Source: Actinoalloteichus fjordicus (GTDB taxonomy: Bacteria; Actinomycetota; Actinomycetes; Mycobacteriales; Pseudonocardiaceae). Taken from it: a stretch of DNA of 64,000 bases. This document shows positions 16,958 to 25,449 of the stretch, one piece after another. Below the pieces are notes generated by a model. The model worked only from the letters and a program-made list of their open reading frames with translations. It made no database searches and was not told the DNA's origin. The translations under genes and the position numbers were made by a program. Numbering within the stretch: the stretch's first letter is position 1; each line of letters starts with the position of its first letter. The stretch lies in the NCBI RefSeq assembly GCF_001941625.1, contig NZ_CP016076.1, positions 4,242,249-4,306,248 of the forward strand. The letters are read 5' to 3'.

Positions 16958-17725
16958 TCAGACGCGAGTGTCGCTGCGGTCGAGCAGCATCGACGTGACC
17001 GCGACGATCACTGCGGTCAGCACGACGGCGACGAGGACCACGAACGCCGCACTCTGCAGGGTCAGCGCGGAGGCCTCGAAGCTCGTGGCCTCCCCGGAGA
17101 CGAGGGCCGTGCCGATCTGCGTGGCCTGGGTGAGCAGCGCATAGGGCAGCACGGCGACGACGTCGACTCCCAGGAGCAGCGCCATCGTGCAGGCTCCGGT
17201 GCAGACGAGCGCGATCGCGACCGGCGCCGCGAAGGAGCGGAAGAACGTCGAGAGCGCCGACTGCAGTGCGGCCACGGGAACACACGCGACGATCACCAGG
17301 ACGCTGCTGACGTAGTACTCGGCGGGCAGCATCCCCGGAAGTCCGAATGCGACCCTGCCGAGCACGATCACGGTCGCGACGAAGACGAGCTGCATCGCGG
17401 CGGCGAGGACGGCGATCGCCGCGAGCTTGCCGAGCACGACGTGTGCGGTGGGGACCGGGCCGCTCATGAGGGCGTTCCAGTTGCTGTTGCGGTGTTCGAC
17501 GCGCCAGACGAGCGAGGCGAGGATCGCGATCCCCACCGAGAGGATCACCATGCCGTAGAACCCGATCGATCTGATCCAGAGGGTGTGCCAGCCGTCGGCG
17601 AATCCGCCGTCACCGGCGAGGGTGCTCACCGAGCCCGCGATCACCATGATGACCGGGAGGAGGACGACGACCGCCCAGCTGGTGGAACGCTTGAGTTTCA
17701 GGAACTCGGACGTGACGGGACCCAT
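16958..17725 (-). CDS. ABC transporter permease (BcrB/LanG-like), second subunit
   Basis: A 255-residue membrane protein with six predicted helices and the ABC-2 layout: a cytoplasmic start TSEFLKLKRSTSW, then helices around VVVLLPVIMVIAG, YGMVILSVGIAILASLVW and further pairs. FLKLKRSTSW is typical of permeases of lantibiotic-immunity exporters. The ATG at 17725 is chosen over 17731 because AGGAGG lies 7 bases upstream of it. It ends the five-gene leftward unit and probably forms a heteromeric exporter with the preceding permease and ATPase. Confidence 0.85.
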   Translation of the reverse strand: MGPVTSEFLKLKRSTSWAVVVLLPVIMVIAGSVSTLAGDGGFADGWHTLWIRSIGFYGMVILSVGIAILASLVWRVEHRNSNWNALMSGPVPTAHVVLGKLAAIAVLAAAMQLVFVATVIVLGRVAFGLPGMLPAEYYVSSVLVIVACVPVAALQSALSTFFRSFAAPVAIALVCTGACTMALLLGVDVVAVLPYALLTQATQIGTALVSGEATSFEASALTLQSAAFVVLVAVVLTAVIVAVTSMLLDRSDTRV

Positions 17726-17727
17726 GG

Positions 17728-18483
17728 TCATGCCTCCTGACGGTCGAAGCGCCCGGTGACGAGCACGAACAGGCCACCGCCGACGACGGCGAGACCGAGG
17801 ACGCTGAGCCGGGGAAGGTCGAAGTACACCAATTCCTCGCCGACGTAATCCGCCGGGGCGGTGAGCGAGTAGTAGCCCCAGGGGGTCAGGTGTGCTGCCC
17901 ACGGCGGCAGGATGGAACTGAAGACGGCGAGGAAGATCCCGACGACGCCGACACCGAGACTGACGAGCTGGTTCTCGATCCGGGCGGCGAGCAGGATCTG
18001 GCAGGCCAGGACGGCAAGGTTGATCACGGTCAGCGAGGCGATGTACTCCGCCCACCGCCCGATCGGCACCGGCGCCGAGACGCCGATCGCCGCCCCGAGA
18101 CCGATCAGCAGCGCTCCCCACGCCACGGTCGCCGAGGTGACCAGGAGCCCGAGTGCGACGAACTTCGCCCGGCAGAGCCGTCCCGGCGTCAGGCCGGACG
18201 TCGCGGAGGCCAGCCACCCGTTTCCGGAATGCTCGATCTCCACCTGACGACTGGCGAGCACGGCCAGCACCACCGGGGAGACCAATGAGACTCCCATGCC
18301 GAGACCGGCGAACAGCACCTTCCATCCGTACCCGTCGGGGTCGTCGAGCCTGCCGAGCACACCCGACCCGAAGGCGGTGAACGCCGCCATCCCCACCGCA
18401 CCGACCACCAGCAGCGCGACGACGAGACCGGCCTTGAGACCTCGCATCTTGGCGAACTCGTTCGCGACGGCCTTCGTGCTCAT
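17728..18483 (-). CDS. ABC transporter permease, first subunit
   Basis: A 251-residue permease, distantly similar to the next one downstream. It begins ANEFAKMRGLKAGLVVALL and has six helices, with EIEHSGNGWLAS in the first cytoplasmic loop, a hallmark of ABC-2 permeases of the BcrB/LanE-G type. An in-frame ATG at 18501 gives six more residues; 18483 is chosen because GGGAAG precedes it, but the choice is weak. It is read between the ATPase and the second permease. Confidence 0.83.
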   Translation of the reverse strand: MSTKAVANEFAKMRGLKAGLVVALLVVGAVGMAAFTAFGSGVLGRLDDPDGYGWKVLFAGLGMGVSLVSPVVLAVLASRQVEIEHSGNGWLASATSGLTPGRLCRAKFVALGLLVTSATVAWGALLIGLGAAIGVSAPVPIGRWAEYIASLTVINLAVLACQILLAARIENQLVSLGVGVVGIFLAVFSSILPPWAAHLTPWGYYSLTAPADYVGEELVYFDLPRLSVLGLAVVGGGLFVLVTGRFDRQEA

Positions 18484-18509
18484 CGTCTTCCCGGCGAGCA
18501 TCCGCGCCG

Positions 18510-19415
18510 TCACAGCCCGCCGCCCTCGGTGAGGGACAGGAAGACGTCCTCGAGGGTCTGCTCGTCGCGGCGGACGCCGTAGACGCCGATGCGTTCCCCG
18601 ACGAGGGCAGCCACCACACCGGCGGCGCCTTGGTTCTTGAGCCCGGGGACTCGGAGGATGCCGTCCGCCACCGTGACGTCCAGGCCGGGCTTCAGGAGTG
18701 CCTGCGCCCTGCGCGGATCGGAGCATTCGATGAGGACATCCGGCGTCGAGGCCGTGGAGAGCTCGTCTCGGGTGCCCTGGAAGATCATCCGCCCGCCGGA
18801 GAGGATGCCGAGCATCGTGGCGGTCTTGTCGATCTCGCCGAGGAGATGGCTGGAGACCAGGACGGTGACGCCGTCGTCGGCCAGCCGTCGAAGGAGATCG
18901 CGAATCTCCTCGATCCCGGCGGGGTCGAGCCCGTTGGTGGGTTCGTCGAGGATGAGCAGCCTCGGCTGCCGCGCGAGCGCCATGGCGATGCCCAGGCGCT
19001 GCTTCATGCCGAGGGAGTAGTCGCGGACCTTCTTGTCCAGCTGCCCCTGCATCCGCACCGTCTGCACCGCGAACTCGATCTGCTTGTCGTGCAGATCAAG
19101 GAGACGCGCGACGATGCGCAGGTTCTCCCGGCCGGTCAGATGCGCATATCCCGGCGGGGCTTCGATGAGCGAACCGATGCTGCCGAGCTGCTGCCTGCGG
19201 GTGGCACGAGTCATGGGTCGACCCATGATCCGGACTTCACCCTCAGACGGGCGGACGAGGGAGAGCAGCATCTTCATCGTGGTGGACTTGCCCGACCCGT
19301 TCGGGCCGAGGAACCCGTACACGCACCCTTCCGGGACGCGCAGGTTCAGATCCTCCACGACGGTGCGTGCACCGTACTTCTTGGTGAGGTGATCCGTGGC
19401 GACAATGCAGGACAT
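18510..19415 (-). CDS. ABC transporter ATP-binding protein (BcrA/LanF-like)
   Basis: A 301-residue ATPase driving the two adjacent permeases. Walker A is GPNGSGKSTT (residues about 38-47), the signature is YSLGMKQR and Walker B is RLLILDEPTNGLDP, followed by SSHLLGEID with the switch histidine. The C-terminal 80 residues are the extra domain usual in BcrA-type ATPases. The context (sensor kinase and regulator upstream, two permeases downstream) suggests export of, or immunity to, a membrane-active peptide. Confidence 0.92.
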   Translation of the reverse strand: MSCIVATDHLTKKYGARTVVEDLNLRVPEGCVYGFLGPNGSGKSTTMKMLLSLVRPSEGEVRIMGRPMTRATRRQQLGSIGSLIEAPPGYAHLTGRENLRIVARLLDLHDKQIEFAVQTVRMQGQLDKKVRDYSLGMKQRLGIAMALARQPRLLILDEPTNGLDPAGIEEIRDLLRRLADDGVTVLVSSHLLGEIDKTATMLGILSGGRMIFQGTRDELSTASTPDVLIECSDPRRAQALLKPGLDVTVADGILRVPGLKNQGAAGVVAALVGERIGVYGVRRDEQTLEDVFLSLTEGGGL

Positions 19416-19459
19416 GCCTGCAACGGTGTCAAGATCACCGGCTCGGCTCGTCTGCTGGA

Positions 19460-19481
19460 ACGACTATCTTTCGCTAGTCGT
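19460..19481. promoter_or_regulatory. Inverted repeat before the ABC operon
   Basis: ACGACTA (19460-19466) and TAGTCGT (19475-19481) form a 7-bp inverted repeat with an 8-base centre, 45 bases upstream of the ATPase start. It is a candidate binding site for the response regulator encoded just upstream. Confidence 0.5.
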
Positions 19482-19558
19482 GTCGTTGACGAGTCGCCGG
19501 AGCGTAGTCGGCCTGTTTACCTGCCGTCCTGTGCGGACGAGCGTGCGGCGGTGCCTGC

Positions 19559-20233
19559 TCAGTTCCTGCCGCCTGCGACGAGACCGATCTTGTAGGCGAG
19601 AACGACGGCCTGCACCCGGTCACGGAGGCCCAATTTGGTCACGATGCGGCCGACGTGGACGCGGACGGTGTTCTCCGCGATCACCAGCGCATCGGCGATC
19701 TCCGCGTTCGACAGTCCCTCGGCCATCCGCGCCAGCACCTCGCGTTCCCGCGCGGTCAGTCCCGACAGCCGAGAACCGGTCCAGGGTTCGCCGTCGTCTC
19801 GGCGCGGCGGCCGCCCGGCGGCGAAGTGGTCGAGCAGCCGCCTCGTGGTGCTCGGCGCGACGACGGCGTCGCCCCGGTGCACGTGGACGATCGCGGCGGC
19901 CAGCTCGTCCAGCGTCGCGTCCTTGAGCAGGAATCCGCTCGCGCCCGCCTGGATGGCGTCGTAGGCATACTCGTCCAGATCGAAGGTGGTCAGCACCAGC
20001 ACCTGCGGGCCGCCCCCGACCCGGATGCGGCGGGTCGCCGCCACGCCGTCCATGCGCGGCATCCGGACATCCATGAGCACCACGTCGGCCTCGACCGTGC
20101 GGAGCAGCTCGAGGGCGGTGTCGCCGTCATCGGCCTCGCCGACCACGGCGAACTCGGGTCGGGTGCTCAACAGCATCCGGAAGCCCGCCCGATACATCTC
20201 CTGGTCGTCGACCAGCATGATGCGGATCGTCAC
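19559..20233 (-). CDS. NarL/FixJ-type response regulator
   Basis: A 224-residue regulator. The receiver domain (1-120) has the acidic pair Asp9-Asp10, phosphoacceptor Asp55 in VLMDVRMP and the lysine in FLLKDA. The LuxR-type HTH begins LTAREREVLARMAEGLSNAEIA and contains NTVRVHVGRI. Its ATG overlaps the kinase stop by 4 bases, so the two are translationally coupled. The likely target is the ABC operon 143 bases downstream, where an inverted repeat is visible. Confidence 0.95.
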   Translation of the reverse strand: MTIRIMLVDDQEMYRAGFRMLLSTRPEFAVVGEADDGDTALELLRTVEADVVLMDVRMPRMDGVAATRRIRVGGGPQVLVLTTFDLDEYAYDAIQAGASGFLLKDATLDELAAAIVHVHRGDAVVAPSTTRRLLDHFAAGRPPRRDDGEPWTGSRLSGLTAREREVLARMAEGLSNAEIADALVIAENTVRVHVGRIVTKLGLRDRVQAVVLAYKIGLVAGGRN

Positions 20234-21486
20234 CGGTCACCCTCGATCGGCAGCACCGCGCGGACGTCGAAGCCGCCGCGCAGGCGAGGGCCTGCATGCA
20301 GGGTGCCGCCGTAGGCGGTGATCCGCTCGCGCATTCCGATCAACCCGTGTCCGCCCTTCCCACCCGTCCAGGGATCCTCGGGCGGATTCTGCCCGTCGTC
20401 ACGGACGCGCAGTTCGACGGCATCCTCGTGGTAGTGCACGGCCACGTCGACGATGCTCAGCAGCGTACCGCCGTGTCGCCGTGCGTTCGTGAGTGCTTCC
20501 TGGATGATGCGGTAGGCGGCGAGGTCCATCCCGGCGGGCAGCGCCACCGGATCGCCGACCACCGCCACATCGACGCGAAGCCCCGTCGCACGCAGCTCGT
20601 CGACCAGCCGATCCAGTCCGGCCAGGCCCGGCTGTGGGACGCGCGAGGCGGTGTCGTCATCGCGAAGCACGTCGAGCATGCGTCGCATCTCCGTCATCGC
20701 GGCCCGGCCGGTGTCCCGGACCCGTGCCATCGCACGACCGGCCTCCACGGGCGCCGTCTCGACGGTCCGCGACGCAGCGTCGGCCATCACCACCATGGTG
20801 CCGAGGCTGTGCGAGACGATGTCGTGGATCTCCCTGGCGATCCGGGCCCGTTCCTCGGCGGCGGAGATCCGCGCCTGAGCGTCCCGCTGCCGCTCCAGTT
20901 CCCGCGCACGATCGCGCAGACTCGCCACCAGCTCCCGGCGGGCTCGCTGCAGTGTGCCCGCCAGCCACACCAGCAGAACGCCGATCATGAACTGCACCAT
21001 GGCGCCGACGCCGAGGTAGCCGTCGTCGACGTACGGCATGGCGGCGACGGGCAGCCACAGCAGCACCGCCACCACGGACCATCCGCTCTGTGTCCAGGGA
21101 AAGCGTGCGGCGAGCGAGAACACCGCGAACACCAGCGTCACGTCCGCAACGAGGAGTCCCGCATCGAACAGCACCTGCACGCAGGCGGCGGCGAACATGA
21201 CCCCGAACGCCGCGACCGGGTGCGCGCGGCGGAACAGATACGGCACGCACAGGAACACCGAGACACCCAGCAGTCCGAAGACCACCGCCTGCTCGGCGTG
21301 CTCGAGGAACGTCGTGATGTGCGAACCGCTGTACGCGAAGATCACGGCGATGGTGATCCCGTCGATCAGTCGGGAGTGCCGTGAAGACCAGTTACTCGCC
21401 GTCGTCGGGCTCACGGACGCACCGACGGGCTGTCGCATCACCGGTCGCGTCGCACCCTTCATGCAACCGGAGACTACCGTCGCCAT
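20230..21486 (-). CDS. Sensor histidine kinase (HisKA_3 type)
   Basis: A 418-residue membrane kinase. About five helices lie between residues 40 and 160 (e.g. VVFGLLGVSVFLCVPYLF), with almost no extracytoplasmic loop, as in intramembrane-sensing kinases linked to peptide-antibiotic exporters. The H-box is ARIAREIHDIVSHS, and the ATPase domain shows EALTNARRHGG and GKGGHGLIGMRERI. GTG/ATG alternatives exist at the N-terminus; ATG 21486 has AGGGGA upstream, but starts at 21462 or 21438 cannot be excluded. First gene of the leftward five-gene unit. Confidence 0.92.
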   Translation of the reverse strand: MATVVSGCMKGATRPVMRQPVGASVSPTTASNWSSRHSRLIDGITIAVIFAYSGSHITTFLEHAEQAVVFGLLGVSVFLCVPYLFRRAHPVAAFGVMFAAACVQVLFDAGLLVADVTLVFAVFSLAARFPWTQSGWSVVAVLLWLPVAAMPYVDDGYLGVGAMVQFMIGVLLVWLAGTLQRARRELVASLRDRARELERQRDAQARISAAEERARIAREIHDIVSHSLGTMVVMADAASRTVETAPVEAGRAMARVRDTGRAAMTEMRRMLDVLRDDDTASRVPQPGLAGLDRLVDELRATGLRVDVAVVGDPVALPAGMDLAAYRIIQEALTNARRHGGTLLSIVDVAVHYHEDAVELRVRDDGQNPPEDPWTGGKGGHGLIGMRERITAYGGTLHAGPRLRGGFDVRAVLPIEGDR

Positions 21487-21802
21487 GGACCCGTCCCCTC
21501 GGCCGCGAAATCCGCGCGCGATGCGCCGCGGACCGCCCCGACGTCGCGAGTCAGGTCCACTGTTTCACACACTGATCAAACGATTTCTGCAAGAATTTTC
21601 AGTCGGCTCGCCGCCGGTAGTGCTCTCAATCCGTCGCAGGTACGACGGCAATCGCCGATCGAGCAGCCCGTGCTCCTCCGCCGATCTCGACGGCCGAATC
21701 GCCCTATCCCAACGAACACACTGCTCCGACGGCGAATCGACATGGCGCGCTCCGGCACTCGACACGGGCTGACGGGCGAATCGAACTCAGGGTCGTCAGG
21801 CC

Positions 21803-21831
21803 TTGACGACGACTCCCTGAGTCTTTACCTT
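21803..21831 (+). promoter_or_regulatory. Amylase promoter candidate
   Basis: TTGACG (21803-21808) and TACCTT (21826-21831) are separated by 17 bases, a good vegetative-type promoter. The start point would fall near 21838, about 150 bases before the amylase GTG. Confidence 0.6.
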
Positions 21832-21851
21832 CAGAACACATCCCGGAAACC

Positions 21852-21878
21852 CTGCAAATTCTTCCCTACTCTTGCAAG
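21852..21878 (+). promoter_or_regulatory. Candidate LacI/MalR-type operator in the amylase leader
   Basis: The palindrome CTTGCAAG at 21871-21878 and a CTGCAAAT half-site near 21852 lie just downstream of the predicted start point, a position where a repressor would block transcription. TTGCAA-centred sites are common for actinobacterial maltose regulators of the LacI family; which of the two LacI proteins here binds is unknown. Confidence 0.4.
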
Positions 21879-21988
21879 GCATTGTCACGCCCGAGCGGCG
21901 TGCCGTCGACATGCCCTGCTCCGCTTGAGGTGTCGCGGCCGCCCACTCCGCCGCGCCGGGCTGTTTCACGCGTTCCAAGGAGGCAACC

Positions 21989-23764
21989 GTGAGATCGAGA
22001 TCCCGTTCCACCACCCGGCCCAGACTCGGCCGATTACTCGCAGGCCTGCTCGCGGGCGTGCTCGCGACGTCCACGGCCACCGGAGTGCTGGCCGCACCGG
22101 AGGCCGAGGCGGCGCCGCCCGGCGACAAGGACGTCACCGCTGTGCTCTTCGAGCAGACCTTCTCGTCGGTGGCCCGCGCCTGCACCGAGGTCCTCGGGCC
22201 GAAGGGCTACGGCTACGTGCAGGTCTCCCCGCCGCAGGAACGCATCCAGGGCCCGCAGTGGTGGACCGCCTACCAGCCCGTCAGCTACCGGATCGCAGGC
22301 CCGCTCGGCGACAGGGCCGCGTTCCAGTCGATGATCTCCACCTGCAACAACGCCGGTGTCGACGTGATCGTGGACGCCGTCGTCAACCACATGTCCGCCG
22401 GTTCCGGGACCGGGACGGGCGGCACTCAGTACTCCAAGTACAACTATCCCGGCCACTACCAGGATCAGGACTTCCACGGCTGTCGGCAGCCGATCAACAA
22501 CTACAACGACCGCTACAACGTCCAGCAGTGCGAACTGGTCGGCCTCTCGGACCTGAACACCGGCAGCGAGTACGTGCGCTCCGAGATCGCCGAGTATCTG
22601 AACGACCTGATCTCGATGGGCGTCGACGGGTTCCGCGTCGACGCGGTCAAGCACATGGCCACCGACGATCTCCGCGCCATCAAGAGCAGGCTGTCGAATC
22701 CGAACGTCTACTGGGTTCAGGAGGCCATCTTCGGCGCGGGCGAGGCCGTGAGTCCCGCTGAGTACCTCCAGAACGGGGACGTGCAGGAGTTCCGCTACGC
22801 CACCGGACTCAAGCGGGTCTTCACCGATGAGAGCCTGGCGTATCTGGCGAACTACGGCGAGGCCTGGGGATTCATGCCCGCCGGGCAGTCCGGGGTGTTC
22901 ATCGCCAATCACGACACCGAGCGCAACGGCTCGACCATGAACTACCGGGACGGCGCGGCCTACACCCTGGCCCACGTGTTCATGCTGGCGCACCCCTACG
23001 GCACGCCCTCGGTGCACTCCGGCTACGACTTCTCCGACCACGACGCGGGCGCGCCCGGCGGCGGGAACGTCGGCGCCTGCTACAGCGGCGGCTGGCGTTG
23101 TCAGCACGCCTGGCCGCAGATCGCCAACATGGTCGGCTTCCGCAACGCCGCAGGCGACGCGGGCATCACGAACTGGTGGGACAACGGCAACGACGCCATC
23201 GCCTTCGGTCGAGGCGACCGGGCCTTCGTGGCGATCAACCACGAGGGATCGAGCATCACCCAGACCTTCCAGACCTCGCTGCCTGCGGGAACCTACTGCG
23301 ACGTCCAGCACGGCGATCCGACCTCGGGCGGCGGCTGCACCGGCACCACCTACACCGTCGACGGCGGCGGCCGGTTCACCGCGACCATCGGCGCCCACGA
23401 CGCCGTGGCCCTCCACGTCGGCGCCACCGGCAGCCCCGGACCCGGCCCAGGCCCTGGACCGGACCCCGGCCGGACCGGTGCGGCGTTCAGCGTGACCGCG
23501 ACGACGTCCTGGGGCGAGAACATCCTCGTCGTGGGCGACCACGCGGGCCTCGGGGCGTGGAACCCGGCGGCTGCGGTGCCGCTGTCCTCGGCGAGCTACC
23601 CGACCTGGACCGGGGACGTCTCGCTGCCCGCAGGCACCGTGGTGCAGTACAAGTACCTGCGCAAGGGCGCGAACGGCTCGGTCACCTGGGAGAGCGGCGC
23701 CAATCGCAGCGCCACCGTGCCCGCCAGCGGGGTGGTCCGGATGACGGACGCCTGGCGCGGTTGA
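21989..23764 (+). CDS. Secreted alpha-amylase with C-terminal starch-binding CBM20
   Basis: Extracellular endo-acting enzyme on starch. The 591-residue precursor has a signal peptide (residues 1 to about 41, ending AEAAPP), a GH13 catalytic domain of the Streptomyces/animal amylase type with [16 protein letters not shown] (nucleophile Asp218), WVQEAIF (acid/base Glu245) and ANHDTE (Asp309), a beta-rich domain C, a short Gly-Pro linker near 490, and a CBM20 at about 500-591 with the WGENI and LGAWNP signatures. GTG 21989 follows AAGGAGG. It is monocistronic with its own promoter, leader operator candidates and terminator. Confidence 0.96.
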   Translation: MRSRSRSTTRPRLGRLLAGLLAGVLATSTATGVLAAPEAEAAPPGDKDVTAVLFEQTFSSVARACTEVLGPKGYGYVQVSPPQERIQGPQWWTAYQPVSYRIAGPLGDRAAFQSMISTCNNAGVDVIVDAVVNHMSAGSGTGTGGTQYSKYNYPGHYQDQDFHGCRQPINNYNDRYNVQQCELVGLSDLNTGSEYVRSEIAEYLNDLISMGVDGFRVDAVKHMATDDLRAIKSRLSNPNVYWVQEAIFGAGEAVSPAEYLQNGDVQEFRYATGLKRVFTDESLAYLANYGEAWGFMPAGQSGVFIANHDTERNGSTMNYRDGAAYTLAHVFMLAHPYGTPSVHSGYDFSDHDAGAPGGGNVGACYSGGWRCQHAWPQIANMVGFRNAAGDAGITNWWDNGNDAIAFGRGDRAFVAINHEGSSITQTFQTSLPAGTYCDVQHGDPTSGGGCTGTTYTVDGGGRFTATIGAHDAVALHVGATGSPGPGPGPGPDPGRTGAAFSVTATTSWGENILVVGDHAGLGAWNPAAAVPLSSASYPTWTGDVSLPAGTVVQYKYLRKGANGSVTWESGANRSATVPASGVVRMTDAWRG

Positions 23765-23806
23765 TCGTCTGACACCGCCCGCGCCGACGTTGCGACCTTC
23801 TCCGCC

Positions 23807-23840
23807 GCGCCCGGCCCTCGTCTCGGACGGGGCCGGGCGC
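23807..23840. terminator. Hairpin terminator after amylase
   Basis: A perfect 11-bp stem (23807-23817 and 23830-23840) with a 12-base loop, 43 bases after the amylase stop. Confidence 0.7.
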
Positions 23841-24239
23841 CCGGCTTGCGTCCTGCGCTGTGGCGAGCCCTGCTGTGGCAAGCCCTGCCCTGCTCCTTGC
23901 GTGCGGGTGGCCGGACGCCGGCTGGCTGCGTGCGGAATGCCCGCTGCCACGCGGGATCTCGCGCGCACCGCCTGCGGGCCGAACGCCCGGCGACGTGTCC
24001 GCGCCCGTCCGCCGCGCCCGCCTGCCCTGCCTGGCAAGCTCGCTGGACGCGCGACTGATCGGAGCGGCCGCCCCGCCGCTCCCGGTTCGGCTGCCGGGTC
24101 ACCGCCCGCGCCATCGAACAACCGCTCCTCCGGACCGGCTGCGGCCGCGCGGTGGCGAGACGACGGCTCCGGCGCCATGCTGCGGCAGGGTGCGCGTCGG
24201 CCGCCTGCACCGGCCATCGCCGCCTGCAGACCGAACGCC
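23841..24239. other. Intergenic, nothing recognised
   Basis: About 400 bases with imperfect CCTGC/GCTGTGGC repetitions near 23850-23890 but no supported gene. Open frames on both strands are Arg/Pro/Ala-rich and lack ribosome binding sites. Confidence 0.35.
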
Positions 24240-24277
24240 CACGACATCAGGGAATATAAGCCGGCACTGATGTCGTG
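24240..24277. promoter_or_regulatory. 11-bp inverted repeat flanking a -10 box, SRPBCC gene
   Basis: CACGACATCAG (24240-24250) and CTGATGTCGTG (24267-24277) are perfect inverted copies, 16 bases apart. TATAAG at 24255-24260 sits between them, so a bound dimer would cover the promoter 33 bases before the SRPBCC start. No regulator gene adjoins, so the binding protein is encoded elsewhere. Confidence 0.6.
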
Positions 24278-24309
24278 TCGCCTCACCAGGACGAGGAGAG
24301 GGAGAAGGC

Positions 24310-24960
24310 ATGAGCGACATCGTCGACCAGGTCAACCAGACGCACCGCGAGGTCGGCACGGGTCGCATCCCCGCAGGCGAGGGCCGCACCGTCCTGCTGC
24401 GCAGGCATTACGCGGCCGACGTCGAGGACGTCTGGGACGCCTGCACCGACCCGGACCGCATCAGCCGCTGGTTCCTGCCGATCACCGGAGATCTGCGCCT
24501 CGGCGGCCGCTACCAGCTCCAGGGCAATGCGGGCGGGGAGATCCTGCGCTGCGAGCCGCCGAGCCTGCTGGCGGTGACCTGGGTGTTCGGGGACGCTCCG
24601 ACGGAGGAGGACGTCACCGAGGTGGAGGTGCGACTGGCCCCGGCCCCGGAGGGCGGCACGCTGTTCGAGCTGGTGCACACCGCCGTCGTCGACGAACAGC
24701 GATGGGCGCAGTACGGTCCCGGCGCGGTCGGCGTGGGCTGGGATCTCACCGTGATCGGCCTTCACCTGCACCTGAGCGGACAGGTCATCGAGGACCCGGC
24801 GGCCTGGGAGTCCTCGCCGGAGGCTCGGGAGCTGGCCGTCACGAGCAGCCTCGCGTGGGGCGCGGCGCTCCAGGCCTCGGGCGCCACCGCAGAGGAGGCC
24901 GCCATCGCGGCCGAGAACACCACCGCGTTCTACGCCCCGGAGCCCGACACCGCCCCGTGA
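24310..24960 (+). CDS. SRPBCC (AHSA1/START-like) domain protein
   Basis: A 216-residue soluble protein with the START-like fold used for hydrophobic ligands. It shows AHSA1 features: VLLRRHYAADVEDVWDACTDPDRISRWFLP split over residues 28-57, LRLGGRYQLQGNAGGEIL, and PPSLLAVTWVFGD. The C-terminal helix carries the ligand-pocket lid. Similar genes are often regulated by ArsR-type repressors; none lies beside it, but a perfect inverted repeat straddles its -10 box. Function is otherwise unknown. The ATG is preceded by GAGGAGAGGGAG. Confidence 0.85.
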   Translation: MSDIVDQVNQTHREVGTGRIPAGEGRTVLLRRHYAADVEDVWDACTDPDRISRWFLPITGDLRLGGRYQLQGNAGGEILRCEPPSLLAVTWVFGDAPTEEDVTEVEVRLAPAPEGGTLFELVHTAVVDEQRWAQYGPGAVGVGWDLTVIGLHLHLSGQVIEDPAAWESSPEARELAVTSSLAWGAALQASGATAEEAAIAAENTTAFYAPEPDTAP

Positions 24961-24990
24961 TCGGCCGCAGGCGCAGCACGCCCCCGATCG

Positions 24991-25019
24991 GCCCCGTCAC
25001 GGCATTTCCGTGGCGGGGC
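24991..25019. terminator. Hairpin terminator after SRPBCC gene
   Basis: Arms GCCCCGTCACGG and CCGTGGCGGGGC pair over 12 bp with one G-U, loop CATTT, 30 bases after the stop. Confidence 0.7.
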
Positions 25020-25125
25020 TGAACCGGCCCCGTCTGCCGGCCGGCTCCGGCGGCACGAGCCCGCGCGCGCGAGCCCCGACCGCGACCGAACCACCGACGG
25101 TGGGCGCCGATCGTGGCACCGAATG

Positions 25126-25185
25126 ATTCGACGACCCGATTCGCCGATCGGTCGAATTCATTCGACGAGAAATCACCGATTCGAC
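25126..25185. promoter_or_regulatory. Cluster of ATTCGAC motifs before the sugar ABC operon
   Basis: ATTCGAC occurs at 25126, 25160 and 25179, and 25151-25166 forms a perfect dyad GTCGAAT-TC-ATTCGAC. The cluster lies about 300 bases before the binding-protein gene and 150 bases before a possible promoter (TTCTTT 25313-25318, 17-base spacer, TAATCT 25336-25341). It is a plausible regulator-binding region. Confidence 0.4.
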
Positions 25186-25449
25186 TCGACATCGATTGCG
25201 ACGGGACGGAATCTCCGGGTCTCGTCCCACGAATTCTCGCAATCGGCGGCACAGTGCTGCGTCGAGCGCGGGAATACCGGCCGCCGAACGCCTGATCCCC
25301 GCTCGAAGGTTCTTCTTTCGCCGTCAACCATGCGCTAATCTCCACGACACGGAGTCGCCGTCGAACCCGACGACTCGACCACGCTGCGACAGTCGGGGAA
25401 CCAGGGCCGGCGTCGAAGGAACAGCTCGGACGTCGACGGAGGTTCATGC

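Larger units (their letters stand above)
21487..21988. other. Divergent regulatory region sensor kinase / amylase
   Basis: An unusually AT-rich 500-bp stretch with the amylase promoter (21803-21831) and TTGCAA-type motifs: CTGCAAG at 21587-21593, CTGCAAAT near 21852 and the palindrome CTTGCAAG at 21871-21878. No gene. Confidence 0.5.

Noticed and set aside
23841-24239. Possible gene between amylase and SRPBCC protein
   Set aside because: Several frames are open on both strands, but all are Arg/Pro/Ala-rich and lack ribosome binding sites and family motifs.
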